Assembly (NCBI RefSeq): GCF_003050785.1
Contig: NZ_QAOH01000008.1
Coordinates: 62,001 to 126,000, forward strand
DNA length: 64,000 bases
DNA from: Celeribacter persicus
GTDB taxonomy: Bacteria; Pseudomonadota; Alphaproteobacteria; Rhodobacterales; Rhodobacteraceae
Direction: 5' to 3'
The position numbers were made by a program, and so were the translations under genes. Below are positions 32,766 through 41,353 of the stretch, piece after piece (positions within the stretch are counted from its first letter, which is position 1; each line of letters starts with the position of its first letter). The notes under the pieces are model-generated. The model ran no database searches, had not been told where the DNA came from, and was given only the letters and a program-made list of their open reading frames with translations.

Positions 32766-35645
32766 ATGGGGGATGCGATGGGCGGCGGCCGGATCACGGC
32801 TGTGCTGGGCCCGACCAACACAGGCAAGACGCATTACGCAATCGAGCGGATGCTGGCGCACCGCACCGGGGTGATCGGTCTGCCTCTGCGGTTGCTGGCG
32901 CGCGAGGTTTACGACCGGATCGTTGCCGCGCGTGGGCCGTCCGTTGTGGCTTTGGTCACGGGCGAAGAGCGCATCGTGCCGCCGCGCACGCAATACTGGG
33001 TCTGTACGGTCGAGGCGATGCCGACCGGCATGGGGGCGGATTTTCTCGCGGTCGATGAGATCCAGCTCTGCGCCGATCCCGAGCGCGGCCATGTGTTCAC
33101 CGACCGCCTTTTGCACGCGCGGGGCCTGCACGAGACCCTGTTCATGGGCTCCGATTCCATGCGCTCCGTGATCGCCCAGCTTGTGCCGAAGGCGCAGTTC
33201 ATGCGCCGGGAGAGATTCTCCCGTCTGACCTATTCAGGTTCGAAAAAGATAAGTCGAATGCCCGCGCGGGCGGCCATCGTCGGGTTTTCTGTTGATGATG
33301 TCTATGCCATCGCCGAGCTTTTGCGCCGTCAAAAGGGCGGGGCAGCGGTGGTCATGGGGGCGTTGAGCCCCCGGACCCGCAATGCTCAGGTCGAGATGTA
33401 TCAGAACGGCGATGTGGATTACCTCGTCGCCACCGACGCCATCGGCATGGGGCTCAATCTCGATGTAACGCATGTCGCCTTTTCCTCGACGATCAAGTTC
33501 GACGGACGGCGGATGCGGTATCTCATGCCCAACGAACTGGCCCAGATCGCGGGTCGGGCCGGGCGCTATCAGACCGACGGCACCTTCGGGGTGACGGGGG
33601 AGGCGGAGCCGTTCGACGCGGAGGTGATCGAGGCCATTGAGGAACACCGTTTCACCCCGCAGAAGAAACTCAACTGGCGCAACCCGCGGCTGGAATTCGG
33701 CACGGTCGACCGGCTGATCGCGTCTCTTGAAATGTCGCCCACCAACCCGGCGTTGGTGAAAGCGCGGGAGGCTGACGATCTTCTGGCGCTCAAGACGCTT
33801 TCCACCCTGCGCACGGTGCGCCCGCGTCTGCGCACGGCGCGGGATACGAAACTTTTGTGGGACGTATGTCGCATTCCCGATTTCCGGGGAATCAGCCATG
33901 GTGAACACACGTCGCTTCTTGAGCGGATATTTGAATTTTTACACGAATATGGGCGGGTTCCCGACGATTGGCTGGCCACACAGGTCAAACGCATTGACCG
34001 AACCGAGGGCAATATCGACACTCTGTCTAAAAGACTCGCCTATATCCGGACTTGGACCTATGTTGCGCAGCGCGAAAACTGGGTCGATGACGAAAGCCAT
34101 TGGCGCGAGGCGACCCGCGCTGTAGAAGACCGATTGTCGGATGCGCTGCATGGCGCACTGACGCAAAGATTTGTGGACCGGCGGACGAGTGTGCTCCTTC
34201 GGCGGCTCAAACAGAAGGAGGGCCTTGTGGCCGACGTGAACGACAAGGGTGAAGTGACGGTCGAGGGCGAATTCGTCGGCCGTCTTGAGGGGTTCCGCTT
34301 TATTCAGGATAAAGCCGCCACCCCGGATGAGGCGAAGACCCTCGGGCAAGCCGCCATGGCCGCACTTGCGCCGGAATTCAATCTGCGCGCCGACCGGTTT
34401 TACAATGCACCCGACACAGAAATGGACTTCACCGATCAGGGTGGTCTGATGTGGGGTGAACATGCCGTGGGCAAGCTGGTGGCGGGCGACGATGCCCTGA
34501 AACCGCGTGCCGTAGCGTTTGTGGACGAGGGCGTGGCAACGGATGTGGCCGAGAAGGTCCAGCGCCGCTTGCAGCATTTCATCGACCGCAAGGTGGCGAC
34601 GCTGTTCGAACCGCTTCTGAACATGTCGCGCGACGAGACGCTGACCGGGCTGGCCCGTGGTTTTGCTTTCCGCCTGGTTGAGAACCTTGGCGTGATCCCG
34701 CGCGAGCAGATCGCACAAGAGGTCAAGGAACTGGATCAGGACGCCCGTGGCGCGCTGCGCAAGCACGGTGTGCGGTTCGGTCAGTACACGATTTTCATGC
34801 CGCTTCTCTTGAAACCCGCGCCGACGCGTTTGCGACTTCTGCTCTGGGCACTGAACGCGAAATTCGATGAATTCCCCGATGCGCCGCCGCCGGGTCTGGT
34901 GACCATTCCCGCTGTCGATCACGTGCCGGATGGCTATTATCCGATGTCCGGCTACCGGCTTTCCGGCCAACGTGCGATCCGTATCGACATGCTGGAACGT
35001 CTCGCCGATCTCCTGCGCTCGCAGGACAGCCGGGCGGGGTTCGAGGCCAACCCGGACATGCTGTCGATCACCGGTATGACGCTCGAACAATTCGCCGACC
35101 TGATGGAAGGTCTGGGCTACAAAGCCGACAAGAATGAACGCGTCAAGATGAAGACGGTGGATCAGGTCCTGTCCGACGACGCCATGCCTGCTGGCGAGCC
35201 CGAAGTGCCGGAGGCTGCCGATCTTTCCGGTATGGCTGCCGAGATCCCGGACGAGGGCGAAGCGCCATCGGCGGAGATTGCGGACCCTGTACCCGCCGAG
35301 GACGAGGCCTCCGAGTTCGATGAGACCGAACTGCCCGAAGGCGTGGCGGTGGATGCCGGTGTCGTCGAGGAAGAGACGGAAATCTTCTACACGTTCACCT
35401 GGGGCGGCAATCGCAATGCCAACCGTGGTCCGCGTCGTCAGCAGTCCGGCGGCGAACGTCCGCAGGGCAAGAAGGGGGGCGGCAAGCCGCAGGGCAAGAA
35501 AGGCGGCAAGCCGCGCCGCGACGGGAGCAAAGGCCAGAGCGGCAACCAGCCCAAGACCTTCTCCGCCCGTCCGCCGAAGAAAGAAAAAGCCATCGACCCG
35601 GACAACCCGTTCGCGGCTCTGATGGCACTGAAGGACAAGAAGTAA
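32766..35645 (+). CDS. Suv3-like superfamily 2 helicase
   Basis: A 959-residue SF2 helicase close to mitochondrial Suv3. Motif I is AVLGPTNTGKTHY (about 12-24), motif II VDEIQLCADPERGH (D-E-I-Q, about 95), and the second RecA-like domain has YLVATDAIGMGLNLDVTH and QIAGRAGRYQTDG (motifs V and VI, about 220-275). Suv3 unwinds RNA ahead of the degradosome exonuclease. The C-terminal 150 residues are first acidic, then a Gly/Lys/Arg-rich tail, likely for RNA binding. The next genes are an S4 RNA-binding protein and FdxA, a grouping I know from Rhodobacteraceae. Confidence 0.9.
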   Translation: MGDAMGGGRITAVLGPTNTGKTHYAIERMLAHRTGVIGLPLRLLAREVYDRIVAARGPSVVALVTGEERIVPPRTQYWVCTVEAMPTGMGADFLAVDEIQLCADPERGHVFTDRLLHARGLHETLFMGSDSMRSVIAQLVPKAQFMRRERFSRLTYSGSKKISRMPARAAIVGFSVDDVYAIAELLRRQKGGAAVVMGALSPRTRNAQVEMYQNGDVDYLVATDAIGMGLNLDVTHVAFSSTIKFDGRRMRYLMPNELAQIAGRAGRYQTDGTFGVTGEAEPFDAEVIEAIEEHRFTPQKKLNWRNPRLEFGTVDRLIASLEMSPTNPALVKAREADDLLALKTLSTLRTVRPRLRTARDTKLLWDVCRIPDFRGISHGEHTSLLERIFEFLHEYGRVPDDWLATQVKRIDRTEGNIDTLSKRLAYIRTWTYVAQRENWVDDESHWREATRAVEDRLSDALHGALTQRFVDRRTSVLLRRLKQKEGLVADVNDKGEVTVEGEFVGRLEGFRFIQDKAATPDEAKTLGQAAMAALAPEFNLRADRFYNAPDTEMDFTDQGGLMWGEHAVGKLVAGDDALKPRAVAFVDEGVATDVAEKVQRRLQHFIDRKVATLFEPLLNMSRDETLTGLARGFAFRLVENLGVIPREQIAQEVKELDQDARGALRKHGVRFGQYTIFMPLLLKPAPTRLRLLLWALNAKFDEFPDAPPPGLVTIPAVDHVPDGYYPMSGYRLSGQRAIRIDMLERLADLLRSQDSRAGFEANPDMLSITGMTLEQFADLMEGLGYKADKNERVKMKTVDQVLSDDAMPAGEPEVPEAADLSGMAAEIPDEGEAPSAEIADPVPAEDEASEFDETELPEGVAVDAGVVEEETEIFYTFTWGGNRNANRGPRRQQSGGERPQGKKGGGKPQGKKGGKPRRDGSKGQSGNQPKTFSARPPKKEKAIDPDNPFAALMALKDKK

Positions 35646-35651
35646 GTCCCT

Positions 35652-36032
35652 ATGGAAAAGCGGGAGACCATTCGTCTCGACAAGTGGCTTTGGTATGCCC
35701 GCTTTTTCAAGACGCGCGGCCTTGCGACGAAGACCGTCACCGGTGGTCATGTGCGGGTCAATTCCACCAAAGTGGCGAAAGCGGCGACCTCTGTGGGCGC
35801 TGGCGATGTGCTGACCTTCCCGCAGGGGCGTGACATCCGGGTGATCCGTCTTGTCGCCTGTGGCACACGGCGCGGACCCGCGCCCGAGGCACAAACGCTT
35901 TACGAGGATATCAGTCCGCCCGCCCCGTCGAAGGACCCTGTTCCACCCGTGCCACGGTTCGAGGGAAAAGGTCGTCCGACAAAGAAAGATCGTCGCATGA
36001 CGGACCTTTCGCGCCCGGACATGCTTGATTGA
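35652..36032 (+). CDS. S4-domain RNA-binding protein (Hsp15-like)
   Basis: A 126-residue protein with an S4 domain: RLDKWLWYARFFKTRGLATKTVTGGHVRVNSTKV (about 8-41), then VGAGDVLTF, as in Hsp15/YrfH, which rescues stalled 50S subunits. It has a basic C-terminal tail (GRPTKKDRR). The gene follows the helicase stop after 6 nt and precedes fdxA by 53 nt. The exact role in alphaproteobacteria is not settled. Confidence 0.92.
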   Translation: MEKRETIRLDKWLWYARFFKTRGLATKTVTGGHVRVNSTKVAKAATSVGAGDVLTFPQGRDIRVIRLVACGTRRGPAPEAQTLYEDISPPAPSKDPVPPVPRFEGKGRPTKKDRRMTDLSRPDMLD

Positions 36033-36085
36033 TGGCCCGCTTGGGGCTAGCTAGGGCGCAAGTAATCAGATTTGGATGAGCCGCA

Positions 36086-36424
36086 ATGACCTACGTCGTT
36101 ATCGACAACTGCATCGCCTGCAAATACACCGATTGCGTGGAAGTCTGCCCCGTGGATTGTTTCTACGAGGGCGAGAACATGCTGGTGATCCATCCCGATG
36201 AATGTATTGACTGCGGTGTCTGCGAACCGGAATGCCCGGCCGATGCGATCCGTCCGGATACTGAGCCGGACATGGAGAAATGGGTCGAGCTGAACCGTAA
36301 ATATGCCGAGCTCTGGCCGGTGATCCTCGAAAAGAAAGACCCGATGCCGGGTTACGAGGAAAGAGATGGCGAGACCGGAAAGCTGGAGAAATACTTCTCC
36401 GAAGCACCGGGCGAGGGCTCCTGA
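36086..36424 (+). CDS. fdxA: Ferredoxin FdxA (7Fe-8S type)
   Basis: A 112-residue ferredoxin with two cluster-binding motifs: [21 protein letters not shown] (about 9-29; C-x7-C-x3-C pattern of a 3Fe-4S site) and [16 protein letters not shown] (about 39-54; C-x2-C-x2-C-x3-C-P 4Fe-4S site). FdxA-type seven-iron ferredoxins pass electrons in many alphaproteobacteria. A terminator follows at 36491, so it ends the helicase-S4-fdxA group. Confidence 0.95.
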   Translation: MTYVVIDNCIACKYTDCVEVCPVDCFYEGENMLVIHPDECIDCGVCEPECPADAIRPDTEPDMEKWVELNRKYAELWPVILEKKDPMPGYEERDGETGKLEKYFSEAPGEGS

Positions 36425-36490
36425 AACCGGCTTGTACCGTCTTTTCACACCGTCATTATTGCAGGCGTAAAGCTGATTCGCCTGAGTGAG

Positions 36491-36510
36491 AGGGGCCTTG
36501 CGGCCCCTTT
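36491..36510 (+). terminator. Terminator after fdxA
   Basis: AGGGGCC-TTGC-GGCCCCT then TTG, 66 nt after the fdxA stop. A smaller inverted repeat, CAGGCG/CGCCTG (36462-36484), precedes it. Confidence 0.8.
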
Positions 36511-36875
36511 GTCATGCCCGGTTCCGCGCCAGAGCGGACATTAACACCTTGGAATCTCATGTAACCCCCTGAAATGCGGGGGGAACTCCTTGGCAAAGTT
36601 GCGCGACTCTTTCTTTTGGCCGGATTTTGTGGTATCAAGGGTAAACCATGACAGGGCATATCGACCTCAACCCCCGAAAGCAGAGCTTTTTTAGGGGATT
36701 GAGTTTTTCGCGCCTCATACCCGTCGCCAAGCGCTTTGAAAAAGAGTGTGCGGCGACATTGTTCTTTGGACCTTCGGGTTGGCGGCTTTTGTGTGTGCCG
36801 CGAGGGCTGGGAATGGGACGGGAAAGCGTGTGCCCGCGTGGTGAGAACGGTCCCGTCTGAGGAAAAAACCTGCAA
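36511..36875 (+). promoter_or_regulatory. Long carD promoter and leader region
   Basis: About 365 nt without an assured gene. The first half is AT-richer near 36600-36640, where a promoter may lie. The remainder, before carD, has A/T tracts and a 70-codon open frame from ATG 36648 (MTGHIDLNPRKQSFF...) without a ribosome binding site or recognised similarity. A long untranslated leader is the simpler reading. Nothing firmer can be stated. Confidence 0.4.
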
Positions 36876-37385
36876 ATGAGCAAGACCAAGAAATCCGAAT
36901 TTCGTCCCAACGATTTCGTTGTTTACCCGGCCCATGGCGTCGGTCAGATCATGTCGATCGAGGAACAGGAAATCGCGGGCATGTCCCTCGAACTTTTCGT
37001 CATCGCCTTTGAGAAAGACAAGATGACGCTCCGCGTGCCGACCAACAAGGCCGTCGAATCCGGGCTGCGCTCGCTGTCCTCGCCGGAACTGGTACAGGAC
37101 GCGATGAAGACCCTGAGAGGCAAGGCCAAGGTGAAACGCGCCATGTGGTCCCGCCGTGCTCAGGAGTATGAGCAAAAGATCAACTCCGGCGATCTGATCG
37201 CCATTGCCGAAGTGGTGCGCGATCTGCACCGCACCGACGATCAGCGCGAGCAGAGCTATTCCGAGCGTCAGCTTTACGAGGCGGCCCTCGACCGCCTGAC
37301 CCGCGAAGTGGCTGCCGTTTCGGGCACCAACGAGACGGAAGCCCAGAAGAAGGTGGACGACGTGCTTGTAAACCGCGCCGCCTGA
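36876..37385 (+). CDS. CarD family transcription factor
   Basis: A 169-residue CarD/CdnL-type protein. The N-terminal RNA polymerase-interacting Tudor-like domain is FRPNDFVVYPAHGVGQIMSIEEQE (about 9-32), followed by the helical DNA-contacting domain with KAKVKRAMWSRRAQEYEQKINSGDLIAIAEVVRDLHR (about 88-124). CarD stabilises open complexes at promoters, including rRNA and other housekeeping genes; in Rhodobacter it compensates for a missing T at -7. It has its own long leader and a terminator shared with cobS. Confidence 0.95.
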   Translation: MSKTKKSEFRPNDFVVYPAHGVGQIMSIEEQEIAGMSLELFVIAFEKDKMTLRVPTNKAVESGLRSLSSPELVQDAMKTLRGKAKVKRAMWSRRAQEYEQKINSGDLIAIAEVVRDLHRTDDQREQSYSERQLYEAALDRLTREVAAVSGTNETEAQKKVDDVLVNRAA

Positions 37386-37405
37386 GGCACGGGTGTTTCG
37401 ACTTG

Positions 37406-37440
37406 AAAACCGCCGCCGGGGAGACCTCGCGGCGGTTTTT
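37406..37440. terminator. Bidirectional terminator between carD and cobS
   Basis: AAAACCGCCGC (37406-37416) pairs with GCGGCGGTTTTT (37429-37440). A-run and T-run on opposite sides let it stop transcripts from both convergent genes; it ends 3 nt before the cobS stop. Confidence 0.88.
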
Positions 37441-37443
37441 CCG

Positions 37444-38193
37444 TTACAGCGCCGAGAAGACGGTGAGTGCGGCGATCTCGGTAATCAGTTGGGTCGCGCC
37501 AAGTACATCCCCGGTTTGGCCGCCGATCTTGGTCTTGGCGATCCGCGCGGCAACATAGGTTGTTACCACGACGGCAGAGGCGGCGGCGACCGTGGGGGCG
37601 AACCCCACGACAAGCCATGACAGCATGAACGCCACCACGGCGCCGAGGCTCGCGGCATCGCGCGGCGGGCGACCCGTCGTGACCGACAAGCCGTCGCTGC
37701 GTGCGGGCGGCATCAGGGCCATGAGATAGGGCAGGGCGGCGCGCGAAAGCATGGCGCTGGCTATCATTGCGGTGACGATCAGGTCGTCATGGGCCAGCGT
37801 CGAGAGCGCCGTGAAGCGCAGGAGAAGCGCGAGAATGAGAGCGATCACGCCATAGGCACCGATCCGGCTGTCGCGCATGATCTCAAGACGCCGTGCGCGG
37901 TTGAACCCGCCCCAGAAACCGTCGGCGCAATCGGCCAGCCCGTCCTCATGCATGGCCCCCGTTGTGATCACCAGAGCGGCCAGCGCCAATCCCGCGATCA
38001 TCCCGGCTCCAAGCCCCAGCCAGCCGGCAATGGTGGCCACGGCCCCGGCCACGAGACCGACGGCCAGACCTGCCAAGGGAAAGGCCCATGCGGCCTCGGC
38101 GCTGCGCGTGAAGCTGGCCCGCACCGGAATACGGGTCAGGAGAGCAAGAGCGGTGGCGATATCGGCGGTTTCGGGGCTGAAACGTCGGGTCAT
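37444..38193 (-). CDS. cobS: Adenosylcobinamide-GDP ribazoletransferase CobS (CobV)
   Basis: This integral membrane enzyme joins alpha-ribazole to adenosylcobinamide-GDP, the last step of nucleotide loop assembly of B12. The 249 residues show ALALLTRIPV at the start, MHEDGLADCADGFWGGFNRARRLEIMRDSRIGAYG (conserved acidic motif, about 82-116) and several membrane helices. GGAGGAGG upstream supports ATG 38193 over an open extension to 38352. It is divergent from cobT, which makes its substrate. No cobalamin riboswitch was seen between them. Confidence 0.95.
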   Translation of the reverse strand: MTRRFSPETADIATALALLTRIPVRASFTRSAEAAWAFPLAGLAVGLVAGAVATIAGWLGLGAGMIAGLALAALVITTGAMHEDGLADCADGFWGGFNRARRLEIMRDSRIGAYGVIALILALLLRFTALSTLAHDDLIVTAMIASAMLSRAALPYLMALMPPARSDGLSVTTGRPPRDAASLGAVVAFMLSWLVVGFAPTVAAASAVVVTTYVAARIAKTKIGGQTGDVLGATQLITEIAALTVFSAL

Positions 38194-38282
38194 GACGTCC
38201 TCCTCCTTAATCGGTTCTGTCCTTGGGCTCTTTCCGGGGATAGAAGCTCGATGAGCCAAAGACAATGAAGGAGATTTGGGGC

Positions 38283-39287
38283 ATGGCATTTTCCGATCTT
38301 GCGGGGTTCGAAGCGCTTCTGAAAGCGGCGCCGGGGCCGGATTTGGAGGCAAAGGCCGAGGCAGAAGCCCGCAACGCTCAGTTGACGAAACCGGCGGGCT
38401 CGCTCGGGCGGCTTGAAGAGATCGGGATCTGGTATGCCTCCTGGCGCGGCGCGGCGCGACCGAAGGTGACCCGCCCGCAGGTGGCGATTTTCGCGGGCAA
38501 TCATGGTGTGACGGCGCGCGGCGTCTCGGCCTTCCCGGCGGAGGTCACGGTGCAGATGGTGGCGAATTTCGAACATGGCGGCGCAGCGATCAACCAACTC
38601 GCGCGCAATGCGGGCGCGGTCATGTCGATCCATCCCATTGAACTGGACCGCCCGACGGCGGATTTCACCGAAGCACCCGCGATGAGCGAGGCGGAATGCG
38701 TGGCTGCGCTCAAGGTCGGCTGGGATGCCGTCGATCCGCAGGCCGATCTGCTGGTCGTGGGCGAAATGGGCATCGGCAACACCACATCGGCGGCGGCGAT
38801 TGCCAATGCTCTGTTTGGTGGCACGGCAGCCGACTGGGTCGGGCGCGGCACCGGTGTCGATGACGCCGGGTTGAAGATCAAGGAGGAGGTCTGTGCTGCG
38901 GGCGTGGCGCTTCATGGGGACAAGACGCCTTTGGAAATTCTTGCGGCTCTGGGTGGGCGCGAAGTGGCGGCCATGGCAGGCGGCATCGCCCGGGCGCGGC
39001 ACCTGCGCATCCCTGTGGTGCTCGACGGTTTCATTTGCTGTGCGGCTGCGGCAACGCTGGAGCGGGCGGTGCCGGGGGCGCTCGATCACTGTCTTGCAGG
39101 TCACGTTTCGGCGGAGGTGGCGCACCCGGCGGTGCTCCGCGCCCTTGTCAAGGAGCCGCTTCTGTCCATGAGAATGCGCCTCGGTGAAGGCTCGGGGGCG
39201 GGGCTCGCGATCCCTCTGATCAGGGCGGCGGTCGAATGCCTGTCGGGCATGGCGACCTTTGCCGAGGCGGGTGTGTCGGGCAAATAA
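38283..39287 (+). CDS. cobT: Nicotinate-nucleotide-dimethylbenzimidazole phosphoribosyltransferase CobT
   Basis: CobT transfers phosphoribose from nicotinate mononucleotide to dimethylbenzimidazole, giving the ribazole phosphate that CobS uses. In the 334 residues, [17 protein letters not shown] (about 33-49), [17 protein letters not shown] (about 69-85), [14 protein letters not shown] (about 155-168) and the C-terminal [14 protein letters not shown] with the catalytic glutamate are diagnostic. ATG 38283 with GGAG 10 nt upstream is preferred; ATG 38265 is the alternative. It is divergent from cobS across 89 nt. Confidence 0.95.
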   Translation: MAFSDLAGFEALLKAAPGPDLEAKAEAEARNAQLTKPAGSLGRLEEIGIWYASWRGAARPKVTRPQVAIFAGNHGVTARGVSAFPAEVTVQMVANFEHGGAAINQLARNAGAVMSIHPIELDRPTADFTEAPAMSEAECVAALKVGWDAVDPQADLLVVGEMGIGNTTSAAAIANALFGGTAADWVGRGTGVDDAGLKIKEEVCAAGVALHGDKTPLEILAALGGREVAAMAGGIARARHLRIPVVLDGFICCAAAATLERAVPGALDHCLAGHVSAEVAHPAVLRALVKEPLLSMRMRLGEGSGAGLAIPLIRAAVECLSGMATFAEAGVSGK

Positions 39288-39308
39288 GCGCCTCTAAGGC
39301 TTTCCAGA

Positions 39309-39337
39309 CAGCGCGGCACCTCAGGCCGCGCTGTTCT
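39309..39337 (+). terminator. cobT terminator overlapping the end of the kefB-like gene
   Basis: CAGCGCGGC (39309-39317) with GCCGCGCTG (39325-39333), then TTCTT. The right arm contains the last codons and stop of the convergent antiporter gene, so its C-terminus (NSAA) is encoded inside the hairpin. Confidence 0.7.
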
Positions 39338-41210
39338 TATTGCGGTTCCGTTCGAGCTGGCTGACCAGTGCCGCTTCGAAATCCTTGTCGAGCGTTTTCG
39401 CGCGTTCGATATAGGCGGCGTTTTCCGAAACCGGGATATTGGGTTCCCAAAGTTCCGCCAGAGCGCGCATGGTTTCGCGATCGTGCTGATAATAGGCCTG
39501 TTCGGTCATTGCTGCGTCATATTCCGAAAAGCCCATTTCTTCGAGCACATAACGCCCGGCGCGCAGACTACTGTCGAACATTTCACGCACGATCTTGTCG
39601 GCCCCGGCCTTGTAAAGCTCGTAAACATGCACCCGGTCGCGGGCGCGAACGATGATAAAAAGGTCGTCGCGCAGCGACCGGGCGTATTTCACAAGCTGGG
39701 TCGAAGCGGCTGGATCGTCGAGGGAAATCACCAGAATGCGGGCGCTGTCGATCCCGGCGGCATGGAGCAGTTCGGGACGTGTCGGATCGCCGAAAAAGCC
39801 TTTGAAACCGAATTTGCGCATCAACTGGATGGTTTTGAGATCGTGGTCGAGCACGGTCGTCTGAAACCCCGAAGCCTGCACCAGACGATTGACGACCTGA
39901 CCGAAGCGACCGAGACCGGCGATGATGATCTTTTGCTGATCGTCGATTTCATCGGCGGGTTGGTCCTCCGCCCGCTCGGAGAGTTTCGCCCGCAGGTAAT
40001 CGTGCAACATGAAGAACAGCGGCGTGAACAGCAGGGACAGGGCAATGACCAGCAGCACGCGCTCGCCAAGATAGGATGTCAGCACACCCTGTTGCAGCGA
40101 AAACGTGGTCAGAACCATGCCGAATTCCCCGGCTTGCGCCAGCGACAGGGTGAAAAGCCATTGCGCCCGTTTGCGCAGTTTGAAAATCCGTCCGATGGCG
40201 TAGAGGATCAGCCCTTTCAGGACCATCAGCGCCACGGTCAGGCCGACGATGGTCAGCGGATCGCGAAACAGTACGGTGAAATTGATCCCCGCGCCCACGG
40301 CGATGAAGAACAGGCCCAGAAGGAGCCCCTTGAACGGCTCAATGGAACTTTCCAGCTCATGCCGGAATTCCGAGTTCGCAAGCACCACCCCGGCCAGAAA
40401 TGTGCCGAGCGCAGGAGAGAGGCCGACCGCATTCATCAGAAGGGCGATGCCGATGACGATCAAAAGCGCGACGGCGGTGTAGATTTCCCGCATATTGGCG
40501 GCATGGATATAGCGAAACAACGGGCGGGTGAGGAACACGCCCGCAAGGATGATCGCCGCCACCGCGCCAAGGGTCACCAGCGTCACCCCCCAACCGGGCA
40601 GACCCGCCACAAGAGAAGCGCCATGGCCCACGGTATCATGCGCGGCCTCGGAACCGCGACGGATCGAACCGTCCGGGTTGAGCGACAGTTGCGAACTGGT
40701 GGCGAGAAGAGGCATCAGCGCCAGCATCGGGATCACCGCGATGTCCTGCATCAGCAGCACGGAGAAACTTGCGCGACCGCCGCTGGTGTGGATCAGTTTC
40801 TTCTCCGAGAGGGTCTGGAGCACCACGGCGGTTGAGGACAGAGACAGGATCATGCCGAGTGCCAGACCCGTTTGCCAACTCTGCCCGACCCAGATCGCCA
40901 CCCCCATGATCGCCGCTCCCGTGACGATGATTTGCAGCCCGCCGAGGCCCAATAGTTTGTGCCGCATGTTCCAAAGGGCGCGGGGATCGAGTTCCAACCC
41001 AATCAGAAACAGCATCATCACCACACCGAATTCGGCGAAATGCAACAGATCGGTGGTTTCGGAATGCTGGATCATCCCGAACAGAGGCCCGATCGCCATG
41101 CCCGCCAGAAGATAGCCCAGAACAGACCCGAGCCCGAGACGCCGCGCAAGCGGAACGGCCACCACCATGGCGGCAAGATAGATCACGGCTTGCGTCAAAG
41201 CGCCGTCCAT
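39321..41210 (-). CDS. CPA2 family monovalent cation:proton antiporter (KefB-like)
   Basis: A 629-residue protein with about 12 membrane helices (residues 5-385, including LGSVLGYLLAGMAIGPL and FGVVMMLFLIGLELDP, the family's acidic ion-path motif) followed by a TrkA-N/RCK domain: KIIIAGLGRFGQVVNRLVQASGFQTTVLDHD (about 420-450, Rossmann G-x-G-x-x-G) and FFGDPTRPELLHAAGI. Members move K+ or Na+ against protons; KefB/KefC types respond to glutathione adducts. Selectivity cannot be told. ATG 41210 follows AAAGGA; the upstream open stretch is not conserved. Confidence 0.92.
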   Translation of the reverse strand: MDGALTQAVIYLAAMVVAVPLARRLGLGSVLGYLLAGMAIGPLFGMIQHSETTDLLHFAEFGVVMMLFLIGLELDPRALWNMRHKLLGLGGLQIIVTGAAIMGVAIWVGQSWQTGLALGMILSLSSTAVVLQTLSEKKLIHTSGGRASFSVLLMQDIAVIPMLALMPLLATSSQLSLNPDGSIRRGSEAAHDTVGHGASLVAGLPGWGVTLVTLGAVAAIILAGVFLTRPLFRYIHAANMREIYTAVALLIVIGIALLMNAVGLSPALGTFLAGVVLANSEFRHELESSIEPFKGLLLGLFFIAVGAGINFTVLFRDPLTIVGLTVALMVLKGLILYAIGRIFKLRKRAQWLFTLSLAQAGEFGMVLTTFSLQQGVLTSYLGERVLLVIALSLLFTPLFFMLHDYLRAKLSERAEDQPADEIDDQQKIIIAGLGRFGQVVNRLVQASGFQTTVLDHDLKTIQLMRKFGFKGFFGDPTRPELLHAAGIDSARILVISLDDPAASTQLVKYARSLRDDLFIIVRARDRVHVYELYKAGADKIVREMFDSSLRAGRYVLEEMGFSEYDAAMTEQAYYQHDRETMRALAELWEPNIPVSENAAYIERAKTLDKDFEAALVSQLERNRNKNSAA

Positions 41211-41353
41211 TGAGGGGTCCTTTCGTCGGGCCACAGGGGATTTGTGCACCCATAGTTGCGTTTCACCACACAGAGGTAAAGGTTTCCCGGCCATCGGCAA
41301 GCGTCAGATGACATTTTCCGAACATGCAGGAGATGGGAGTGTATGGGTGGAGC

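Noticed and set aside
36648-36860. 70-codon frame before carD as a gene
   Set aside because: No ribosome binding site, no similarity and atypical composition; kept only as part of the leader region.
38194-38282. Cobalamin riboswitch between cobS and cobT
   Set aside because: The 89-nt spacer is too short and lacks the B12-box.
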